Shown here: positions 6,576 to 11,858 of the stretch, piece after piece | Layout of the letters: the number at the start of each line of letters is the position of its first letter | Position numbering within the stretch: position 1 is the stretch's first letter | Assembly (NCBI GenBank): GCA_021791075.1 | Contig: JAJYXH010000100.1 | Coordinates: 1-11,858, forward strand | Origin: Microcaldota archaeon | GTDB taxonomy: Archaea; Micrarchaeota; Micrarchaeia; Micrarchaeales; CABMGC01 | DNA: 11,858 nucleotides | Direction: 5' to 3' | Notes under the pieces: generated by a model | The model's input: only the letters and a program-made list of their open reading frames with translations | Told to the model about the DNA's origin: nothing | Databases searched by the model: none | Position numbers and translations under genes: made by a program

Positions 6576-8105
6576 ATGAGTGAAGGAATATTTGAAAGGA
6601 TCTCTCCGCTTAAGGTATTTCTCGCTACGGAGTTTCCGAAAGAGTTCACGTGGCTCAACACAAAGGAGCCTCTCTCGATTGCTTCACTCGGGGGAAACAT
6701 CATAGTGCTGGATTTCTGGACCTACTGCTGCATAAACTGCATACACATGGCAGAGGAGCTCAAGAAGGTAGAGGAGAGGTACAGGGACAAGCCCGTGGTT
6801 GTGATCGGCGTGCACAGCGCAAAGTTCGCTAACGAGCAGGACAGCCGCAACATAGAGAGTGCAATAGAGAGGTATGGTATATCGCACCCCGTAATCGTAG
6901 ACGAGAGTATGCGGATCTGGAAGGACTATGGCGCCCAGGGGTGGCCGACCATTGTGATCGTCGACCCAGTAGGCCGTATCGTTTACAGGAGATCCGGTGA
7001 GGGCCAAATTGAGTCAATCTCCAAGGCGATAGACAAGTTGCTGGAGAAGCACTCGAGGGACAATACCCTTTCTGAAAGGAGGGCTACTGTAAAACCTGCA
7101 ATGAGAAGCACATCGGACAGATTATATTTTCCTGGCAAGATCTGCTTTTCGCCAGATAGAAAGAGCATCGCAATAAGCGACTCGAACAATGACAGGATAG
7201 TGATTGCCGAAATCGCTACCGGAGGCGTGGTAAAGACAATAGGTGGAAGCCGTGGGCTCAAGGACGGGGCATTGGACAAGTCCTCCTTTTCGAAACCGCA
7301 GGGAGTCATCTGGCCCGATGCCAATACTCTTTATGTGGCAGACACCAACAATCATGCGATCAGGAAGGTAGATCTCGGGACTGGGGTGGTCTCCACAATT
7401 GCGGGAACTGGAAACGAGTCGAACTGGCTAGCACTAGGTGGCGATGCATTAAATATAGGGCTTAACTCGCCGTGGGACCTTGCCTATCTTAACGGTGAGA
7501 TATACGTGGCCATGGCCGGAACCCATCAGATATGGTCGTACAATATCACGGCAGGAAAGATAACGCCATTCTTGGGGAGCGGATTCGAGGGGATAGAGGA
7601 CGGCAAGGGAATGGGATCGCTCCTCGCCCAGCCCAGCGGCCTCTCTTTGAGCAATGGCTATCTCTACATTGCGGACAGTGAGGTGTCCGCGATACGGAGG
7701 GCGGAGATCAGCTCGAAGAGGATCGAGACACTTGTCGGGAGAGGCCTGTTCAAGTTCGGCTATAAGGATGGAAAGCTGAAGGAGGCGGAGTTCCAGCATC
7801 CGATAGGGGTCTGCGCTGATGGCAATGCAGTTTACGTGGCTGACACGTACAACCATGCGATAAGGATGATAGACATGGAGAAGCGGACCGTGGCCACGCT
7901 TGTCGGAAGCAGGGACAATCCGGGCGTTTGCAGGTTCGATGACCCGCACTGCGACGTGCTCGGCCTCTATGAGCCCAACGACGTCAAGATCAAGAACGGC
8001 AAGCTATATATTGCAGATACGAACAATCACCTAATAAGGATCTTTGATCTTGAAACGAAGATGCTCTCCACGCTGAACGTTAACCTGAAAGGGCAGGAGT
8101 CTTGA
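6576..8105 (+). CDS. NHLRC2-like thioredoxin-fold / NHL beta-propeller protein
   Basis: 509 residues in two parts. Residues about 25-155 are a TlpA/thioredoxin-like fold: LDFWTYCCINCIHM carries the redox pair C52-I-N-C55 with an extra C51, and GWPT at 122-125 supplies the cis-proline. Residues about 180-505 hold six NHL-type repeats, each with a variant of P-x-G-V, YVADTNNHAIRK-like and a closing STIAGTG-like turn, predicting a six-bladed propeller. This architecture matches animal NHLRC2 and its bacterial relatives. No signal peptide or membrane segment is visible, so it is likely cytosolic, unlike most TlpA proteins. It may be a disulfide reductase or a redox-linked scaffold; the partner is unknown. 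The stop overlaps the next start (TGATG), so the hydrolase is co-translated. Confidence 0.88.
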   Translation: MSEGIFERISPLKVFLATEFPKEFTWLNTKEPLSIASLGGNIIVLDFWTYCCINCIHMAEELKKVEERYRDKPVVVIGVHSAKFANEQDSRNIESAIERYGISHPVIVDESMRIWKDYGAQGWPTIVIVDPVGRIVYRRSGEGQIESISKAIDKLLEKHSRDNTLSERRATVKPAMRSTSDRLYFPGKICFSPDRKSIAISDSNNDRIVIAEIATGGVVKTIGGSRGLKDGALDKSSFSKPQGVIWPDANTLYVADTNNHAIRKVDLGTGVVSTIAGTGNESNWLALGGDALNIGLNSPWDLAYLNGEIYVAMAGTHQIWSYNITAGKITPFLGSGFEGIEDGKGMGSLLAQPSGLSLSNGYLYIADSEVSAIRRAEISSKRIETLVGRGLFKFGYKDGKLKEAEFQHPIGVCADGNAVYVADTYNHAIRMIDMEKRTVATLVGSRDNPGVCRFDDPHCDVLGLYEPNDVKIKNGKLYIADTNNHLIRIFDLETKMLSTLNVNLKGQES

Positions 8106-8986
8106 TGAACGCAAACAAACAGGCACCAGTCCATGGCGGCCTCGCGACATTTCTTGCAAGCGATGGCCTGAGGCTGAACGGTTTCCTTGTCGGAAGACCA
8201 GGGTCGAGGGGTTGCATTGTGTACGTCCACGGGATGACGGGCAACTTCTATTCAAGCCTCGTCTCAAGGGAGATTGCAAAGGCAGTAGGCAGAGAGGGGA
8301 TCTCCACTTTCATGATAAACACCAGAGGACACGACATAGAGAGCGGCGGACATATAGTTTCAGGAAGAGATCAGAAGAGAGTCAGGATAGGCACTAGGGT
8401 CGAGAGATTCGAGGACAGCATCAAGGATCTTGAAGGCGCGCTAAAGTATCTAAGGTCCATTGGATATAGTGAGTTCGTACTTGCGGGGCATAGCACGGGA
8501 TGCCAGAAGATACTCTATTACCAGTTCAAAAAGTCGGATAGGAGCATAAAGGGGCTTGTATTCCTGGCTCCTGATGACGACTACAACCTCAACAGGAAGG
8601 AGCTCGGCCGCAGATGGGCTGGCCTTGTCAGGAAGGCAAAGTCCCTCTCAAAAGCACGGAAAGGGGACGTGTATGTGCCTGGGATGCCCTTCTCCCCGCA
8701 GAGGTTTCTCTCCGTAGCAGATCCGGGGAGAGTTGAGTCACGTCTCTTTGACTACGACGGAAGGCTCTCGGAATTCAGAAAGGTGAGGACTCCGATGTAC
8801 GTTGTTTTCGGGACGCGTGATGAGGGAGCCGTAAAGCCGGTAAAGAAGTACATAGAGATTCTCAGAGAGGCGAACAGGTCAACACGTTTTGACTCGCTCA
8901 TAATCAAGGGTGCCCGCCACTCATTCAGAAAACACGAGGCAGAAGTGGTAAAGGGCGTATCTGCTTGGATAAAAGGCATATGGTAA
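8105..8986 (+). CDS. alpha/beta-hydrolase, DUF1749-like serine hydrolase
   Basis: 293 residues from the ATG at 8105, preferred over the TTG at 8102 because it overlaps the upstream stop as TGATG and has AGGAG several bases before it. Alpha/beta-hydrolase landmarks: oxyanion-hole YVHGMTGN at 40-47, MINTRGHD near 70-77, nucleophile elbow GHSTG at 128-132 (Ser130), a likely acid in FGTRDEG (Asp239), and His272 in KGARHSF. The triad is complete. The layout resembles the UPF0613/DUF1749 group and small esterases/acyl hydrolases; the substrate cannot be told. There is no signal peptide, so the protein is cytosolic. It sits between the thioredoxin-NHL gene and the NTPase, with 4 bases separating it from the latter. 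Confidence 0.87.
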   Translation: MNANKQAPVHGGLATFLASDGLRLNGFLVGRPGSRGCIVYVHGMTGNFYSSLVSREIAKAVGREGISTFMINTRGHDIESGGHIVSGRDQKRVRIGTRVERFEDSIKDLEGALKYLRSIGYSEFVLAGHSTGCQKILYYQFKKSDRSIKGLVFLAPDDDYNLNRKELGRRWAGLVRKAKSLSKARKGDVYVPGMPFSPQRFLSVADPGRVESRLFDYDGRLSEFRKVRTPMYVVFGTRDEGAVKPVKKYIEILREANRSTRFDSLIIKGARHSFRKHEAEVVKGVSAWIKGIW

Positions 8987-8990
8987 TAAG

Positions 8991-9524
8991 ATGAAAGTGC
9001 TGGTTGGATCCGTAAACCCCGTCAAGATAGAGGCAGCGCGTGAGGCTCTGGCAAAGTACTTTGAGAATGTGGAGGTAGTAGGAATAGCGGCAGAGTCAGG
9101 AGTGGCTGACCAGCCCATGGATGACGAGACGTATCTCGGGGCGGAGAACCGCGCTGCAGAGATGCTAAGGATAAACGAGGAGAAGGATCTTGGTGCGGAT
9201 CTCGTCATAGGGATAGAGGGAGGTATAACGAAGATCCATTCGCGATGGTTTGCATTCGGAGCGATATGCGTGATGGACAGGAGGGAGCGCATCGGCTTCG
9301 GGGCATCCCCGCACATACAGCTTCCGGATGCCATGGTAAAGCCGCTCCTTGACGGAAAGGAGCTTGGAGACGTGACTGACATCTTCGCAGGGGAGAAGGA
9401 CACGAAGAAGGGGAGAGGAGCGGTCGGCTTTCTCACGAATGACAGGATGAACAGGAAGGAGTTCTACGTGCCAGCAATAGTAGTCGCGCTTGCTCCGTTT
9501 GTCAATGAGAAGGCATACGCCTGA
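8991..9524 (+). CDS. yjjX: inosine/xanthosine triphosphatase (DUF84, YjjX family)
   Basis: 177 residues, the usual family length. The opening VLVGSVNPVKIEAAREAL has the S-x-N-P-V-K phosphate-binding motif (S7, N9, K12). ADLVIGIEGGI near 72-82 and GVADQPMDDETYLGAENRA near 37-55 are the other family landmarks, and the Asp/Glu residues there coordinate Mg. The enzyme removes damaged nucleotides (ITP, XTP) from the pool to prevent their use in nucleic acids. It is the last gene of the operon, 4 bases after the hydrolase; no strong Shine-Dalgarno is visible, so translation probably depends on coupling. The sequence appears intact. Confidence 0.93.
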   Translation: MKVLVGSVNPVKIEAAREALAKYFENVEVVGIAAESGVADQPMDDETYLGAENRAAEMLRINEEKDLGADLVIGIEGGITKIHSRWFAFGAICVMDRRERIGFGASPHIQLPDAMVKPLLDGKELGDVTDIFAGEKDTKKGRGAVGFLTNDRMNRKEFYVPAIVVALAPFVNEKAYA

Positions 9525-9526
9525 AA

Positions 9527-9605
9527 GCTCTCAGAAAAGAGCGGGGTCTTCCTGCAAGTCTACAGGAATCCTACAATGCCGACAAGCTCTTTTGTGGTGA
9601 AGACC
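9527..9605. repeat. nested inverted repeats; possible tnpB right end / omegaRNA relic
   Basis: Three inverted repeats overlap here. TTCCTG (9549-9554) / CAGGAA (9563-9568) has an 8-base loop. AAAAGAGC (9535-9542) pairs with GCTCTTTT (9586-9593). GGTCTTC (9545-9551) pairs with GAAGACC (9599-9605). A further GCTCT/AGAGC hairpin (9527-9542) directly follows the NTPase stop and could help end that operon. On the minus strand the region lies just 3' of the tnpB fragment, where intact elements encode the guide-RNA scaffold and right end. Whether this is such a relic or a plain terminator cannot be decided by eye. Confidence 0.4.
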
Positions 9606-9932
9606 TTAATCCTCTTCTGCTGGCTGAAATGACCTCCTCTCCCTCACCCTCCTGAAGAAGTTCTGGTACGCCATCTGCAGCCTGACGAATACGTTCTGGA
9701 GGGCCTGTGAGTATAGCCTGTTGAGTTCCCCATTCTCACTGACTATCCCTTTCATGAGCCTGTTGAATGTGGATTTTGTTATCTGCAGGTTCCTGTCCTT
9801 CAGGTACTCCTCCTTCGCCAGCCCGAGGAGTTTGTTGTAGAGGAATCGCGCGAGCTCTATCTGTTCGTCTATCTCCCTCTGCCTCTTGGCGTCGGGATAG
9901 AGCCTGAACCTGTACGCCCGCACAGGTTCCAT
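9606..9932 (-). pseudogene. tnpB: TnpB (IS200/IS605 OrfB), N-terminal fragment
   Basis: 108 residues from the ATG at 9932 (MEPVRAYRFRLYPDAKRQ); an upstream ATG at 9974 would add 14 residues but lies in a hairpin. The YRFRLYPDAKRQREID start, the ARFLYNKLLGLAKEEY helix and the YQNFFRRVRE segment are typical of the TnpB N-terminal region, which includes the helix-turn-helix. Full proteins run to about 400 residues; here a TAA follows FQPAEED, and the RuvC-like nuclease motifs and zinc ribbon are missing. No tnpA is present. A TATAAA box 25 bp upstream of 9932 supports that start and a leaderless message. It is either decayed or a small DNA-binding remnant; I favour decay. Confidence 0.8.
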
Positions 9933-9933
9933 G

Positions 9934-9960
9934 ACATTTATTATATTGTAAATGTTTATA
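9934..9960 (-). promoter_or_regulatory. tnpB relic promoter with inverted repeat
   Basis: TATAAA on the minus strand (plus 9955-9960) stands about 25 bp from the ATG at 9932. Between them is a perfect 7-bp inverted repeat, ACATTTA (9934-9940) / TAAATGT (9949-9955), with an 8-base AT spacer. Its position between promoter and start suits an operator or a left-end element. Confidence 0.45.
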
Positions 9961-9974
9961 CGCCTTCGCTTCAT

Positions 9975-9994
9975 CCCGCGATTGAAATCGTGGG
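9975..9994 (-). repeat. IS200/IS605-type terminal hairpin
   Basis: CCCGCGATT and AATCGTGGG form a 9-bp stem with one G-T pair and a 2-base loop (or 8 bp with TGAA). Read on the minus strand it is GAAAACCCACGATTTCAATCGCGGG followed by ATGAAG in two parts, the look of the imperfect palindromes at IS200/IS605 ends. It lies upstream of the tnpB fragment, so it is best read as the left end; a right end of a vanished neighbour is also possible. Confidence 0.55.
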
Positions 9995-10075
9995 TTTTCA
10001 GCTCAGGTGCATCATTATAAAATTAGGATTTAAATACGTGCATGGTGATAGATGACTAACCGATAACATTATTCT

Positions 10076-10101
10076 GGCCTTGCGGCTCTTGCCGCTAGGT
10101 C
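10076..10101. repeat. stem-loop in the intergenic space before the ATPase stop
   Basis: GGCCT-T-GCGGC, loop TCTT, GCCGC-T-AGGTC: a 10-bp stem with one T-T mismatch and one G-T pair. It is GC-rich inside AT-rich DNA. It could end transcription of the minus-strand ATPase gene about 45 bp downstream of its stop, or be an end of a mobile element. I see no gene in 9995-10142. Confidence 0.4.
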
Positions 10102-10111
10102 GGAGGAATTA

Positions 10112-10148
10112 ACATAGTGGTTAAGTTGTAAGTTACTCGTTACTATGT
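10112..10148 (-). terminator. inverted repeat across the ATPase stop codon
   Basis: ACATAGT (10112-10118) and ACTATGT (10142-10148) are perfect inverted repeats with a 23-base loop; the second arm contains the TAG stop of the ATPase gene. Possible 3'-end structure, but the long loop makes it weak. Confidence 0.25.
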
Positions 10149-11441
10149 GAGGGTCCATTCCCAGAATGGTAAGTATAATATCTTTATTCCATCTATAACC
10201 TCGCTGCTGCTGTAATCATAAGTAATTATGGTCCCTTCCTTAAGTTTAAGTGCTTTAGCAGCTTCAACTAGCGCCAGAGTTTCCCTTTCTTTTACATCAA
10301 TGCTAGAAAGTTTATAGCATACCTGTATTAGTTTAGTAGGTTTCCAACCTATAATAAAGTCAATCTCCTTGCCTGATTTCAATTTCAGATAATAAATATT
10401 GTCTGATGCTTTTCTCCTTCTAAGCAGCTCAATAAACACCGCATTTTCAAGTGCCCTACCTTTATCTATCTCTGTAAACAATCTTGATAGCCCAATGTCA
10501 ACAATGTAACTCTTTACCTGTCTAGCAAATCGCTTTCTTGGACTTTTTAAGTATTGCTCCAAGGTTTCAGCAAAGAATACGGATTTAGAATATTCTAAAA
10601 AGTTAAGAATTGTCACCCTGCTAATCTTAAAACCCATACTATTGAAATAATTCTGGGCTTTTGTCGAGCTGAAATAAGTTGAATAGTTACTAGCAAGTAT
10701 CTTAAGGAAAATGTTTAATGCGCCAGTTTCCCTCAGGTTATATCGCTTTATTATGTCCCTAAAGGATATTGCATCAAAGTACGATGATAAAAGATCCATT
10801 TTTCTTGTAGGATCATTTGAAAGCATGACTTCTGGAAAAGAGCCATATTCGAGAAATTCATCTAGTGCTTTCAGTACAATGCCTTTCTTTGAAGAAAATT
10901 TTATGCTACTAATTTCGGTGCTTATGCCCCTCGATTTCAGCATCTCGCTAAAAGAGAATGGATAAACGGTATAAGAAAGGTTTCTGCCTGCAAGCGCCGT
11001 AGCTATCTCGCTGCTAAGTAATTGCGATGAAGATCCTGTTATTATAATTCTATACTTCTTGGTGTCATATATCTTCCTTATCCATTTATCCCAATTCTCT
11101 ACGTTTTGGATTTCATCCAAGAACAAATACACAGTTCCTTCTACAGGATTAAATATTTGCGAATGCGCAACCATGAGATTATCCATGTCTGTTGCTTTAG
11201 TAGCTATTAGGCGCTCATTCTCAAAATTAACATAAATAATGTTGTCCTTTCCCACCTTTCTTCTCATTAGCTCTTTAATGTGCTGAAACATCAAACTCGT
11301 TTTACCAGAACGTCTTACACCAGCAATGACTATTATTTTGTCTGCATCTAAATCTAAAGTAATCTTCCTGTCTATAACTTCTGGTAGCTCCATCTCTTTC
11401 CAGAGGGTAAGCACATACTTAAAGTCATCAATGCTAGCCAT
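10143..11441 (-). CDS. archaeal AAA ATPase with C-terminal DUF4143 (COG1373 type)
   Basis: 432 residues. The N-terminal AAA_14-like ATPase has Walker A GVRRSGKTS at 41-49, Walker B VYLFLDEIQN around 103-112, the sensor-1-like RIIITGSSSQ at 131-140, and AGRNLSYTVYPFSFSEM at 151-167, a hallmark of this family. The C-terminal half is the DUF4143 region and includes YYLKLKSGKEIDFIIGWK, an EVDF-like motif resembling PD-(D/E)XK nucleases. The family is abundant in archaea and some bacteria, and its cellular role is unsettled. All ATPase motifs are intact. Compared with the neighbouring operons the gene is visibly AT-richer, with many TTA, AAA and ATA codons, and it adjoins a tnpB relic, which points to lateral acquisition. 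A TATA-like box 27 bp before the ATG suggests a leaderless single-gene transcript. Confidence 0.88.
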   Translation of the reverse strand: MASIDDFKYVLTLWKEMELPEVIDRKITLDLDADKIIVIAGVRRSGKTSLMFQHIKELMRRKVGKDNIIYVNFENERLIATKATDMDNLMVAHSQIFNPVEGTVYLFLDEIQNVENWDKWIRKIYDTKKYRIIITGSSSQLLSSEIATALAGRNLSYTVYPFSFSEMLKSRGISTEISSIKFSSKKGIVLKALDEFLEYGSFPEVMLSNDPTRKMDLLSSYFDAISFRDIIKRYNLRETGALNIFLKILASNYSTYFSSTKAQNYFNSMGFKISRVTILNFLEYSKSVFFAETLEQYLKSPRKRFARQVKSYIVDIGLSRLFTEIDKGRALENAVFIELLRRRKASDNIYYLKLKSGKEIDFIIGWKPTKLIQVCYKLSSIDVKERETLALVEAAKALKLKEGTIITYDYSSSEVIDGIKILYLPFWEWTLT

Positions 11442-11445
11442 ATTC

Positions 11446-11499
11446 GTATAGTATGTTATACATATTTATATACTTTACGTTTAGTATATTGTACGTAAA
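11446..11499 (-). promoter_or_regulatory. ATPase promoter with two flanking inverted repeats
   Basis: Minus-strand TATATAAA (plus 11465-11472) lies about 27 bp before the ATG at 11441. On its upstream side TTTACGT (11474-11480) and ACGTAAA (11493-11499) form a perfect 7-bp inverted repeat with 12 bases between. On the downstream side GTATA (11446-11450) and TATAC (11457-11461) form a smaller one. Both could bind a regulator. From 11500 to 11572 I see no further feature. Confidence 0.5.
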
Positions 11500-11572
11500 T
11501 GAAAGACCGCTTGACCTTTACTCTGCTCCTCTGCATCTTTTATGCTGCTCCGTAAGATAAGCATTATTATGC

Positions 11573-11764
11573 TTGCATCTACTATTGAATACTGTTGATT
11601 GCGTGGAAAGCAGGGATTTGTTATATACATATCTCCAGGTAAAGTTTGGTCTTTTAGACAGTAAGATGCTGGATGAATTATTGGCAGTTGACTACAAAGA
11701 ACATCAACCTTCAGTAGTACGCGGAGTAGACGAGGTAAAGGATTTTGCCTTTAAATTGAAATAA
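11573..11764 (+). pseudogene. SnoaL-like (NTF2-fold) N-terminal fragment
   Basis: 63 residues from a TTG at 11573 to a TAA at 11762. The stretch ESRDLLYTYLQVKFGLLDSK and then MLDELLAVDYKEHQPSVVRGVDEVKDF follows the pattern of SnoaL-like ester-cyclase/NTF2-fold proteins (first long helices, then DYxEHxP and a GxxxxKxF helix). Those proteins are about 130-150 residues; this one stops after the first third, at a hairpin. A different-frame ATG at 11569 (MLASTIEYC, then stop) could be the original start separated by a frameshift. Probably a decayed gene; the resemblance is only over some 45 residues. Confidence 0.4.
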
Positions 11765-11781
11765 GGGGCTTCGCCCCTTAT
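11761..11781 (+). repeat. perfect 9-bp stem-loop at the end of the SnoaL-like fragment
   Basis: ATAAGGGGC (11761-11769), loop TTC, GCCCCTTAT (11773-11781). It overlaps the TAA stop codon. There is no T-run after it, so it is not a classical T-tail terminator, but it could block RNA decay or mark the edge of a repeat. Confidence 0.6.
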
Positions 11782-11797
11782 GAACCCCTTGCAGCTC

Positions 11798-11841
11798 GGG
11801 CGTCCCTCCGCAAACCCTAAAGGGTGCGGATTCGGACGCCC
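11798..11841. repeat. long nested GC-rich stem-loop
   Basis: GGGCGTCC (11798-11805) pairs with GGACGCCC (11834-11841). Inside, CCGCA (11808-11812) pairs with TGCGG (11825-11829), and CCCT (11815-11818) with AGGG (11821-11824). All arms nest in one structure. It is GC-rich next to an AT-rich region and lies at the window edge. An ATG at 11780 opens a frame to the window end, but its residues do not resemble any protein I know. It could be a structured RNA, a mobile-element end or a dispersed repeat. Confidence 0.5.
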
Positions 11842-11858
11842 TCGCACGCAACGCCACT

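Noticed and set aside
8921..9436. 171-codon open frame opposite the DUF84 NTPase
   Set aside because: Antisense shadow, Ser/Phe-rich low-complexity product.
10041..10080. Possible C/D-box sRNA (GTGATAGATGAC with CTGG downstream)
   Set aside because: The boxes do not match the RUGAUGA and CUGA consensus, and no internal D'/C' pair is present.
1..11858. CRISPR array
   Set aside because: No regularly spaced direct repeats were seen anywhere in the window.

Overview
The window looks archaeal. Several genes have a TATA-like box about 25-28 bp before the start codon with almost no leader (vapB, the kinase, the tnpB remnant, the ATPase), the tRNA gene does not encode CCA, and several protein families are archaeal types: the VapB/DUF217 antitoxin, the archaeal Obg-related GTPase with a TGS domain, DUF84 NTPase and DUF4143 ATPase. 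The IS4-type transposase remnant reminds me of elements in acidophilic Thermoplasmatales and the DPANN lineages living with them. That placement is a weak inference; no 16S or ribosomal protein gene is present to settle it.

Layout. 1-584 (minus): a complete vapBC toxin-antitoxin pair with a palindromic operator/promoter. 682-767 (minus): tRNA-Leu(CAG). 822-1382 (minus): a cytidylate kinase-like gene interrupted by one in-frame TGA exactly where a Trp is expected. 1449-6172 (plus): a tight three-gene operon of archaeal GTPase, NodU/CmcH-type carbamoyltransferase and multi-pass GT-C glycosyltransferase. The last gene runs into a convergent, C-terminally truncated transposase (6063-6449, minus). 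6576-9524 (plus): a second operon of NHLRC2-like thioredoxin/NHL-propeller protein, alpha/beta hydrolase and house-cleaning inosine/xanthosine triphosphatase, led by a good TATA box and Shine-Dalgarno. 9525-10150: an IS200/IS605-type tnpB relic with hairpins on both sides. 10143-11441 (minus): an AT-rich AAA/DUF4143 ATPase with its own promoter and inverted repeat. 11573-11858: a short SnoaL-like gene fragment followed by two strong GC-rich stem-loops at the window edge.

How it fits together. The carbamoyltransferase and GT-C enzyme are translationally coupled (ATGA overlap) and could make and carbamoylate a surface glycan. The second operon combines redox, hydrolase and nucleotide-pool-cleaning functions. 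The flanks (vapBC, transposase relic, tnpB relic, AT-rich ATPase, broken SnoaL-like gene) look like accessory, mobile or decaying DNA around a conserved core. I did not find an obvious new defence system. The most unusual items are the single TGA in the kinase, the IS-truncated end of the glycosyltransferase gene, and the minimal tnpB relic that keeps structured ends. No gene-free stretch exceeds 300 bases.
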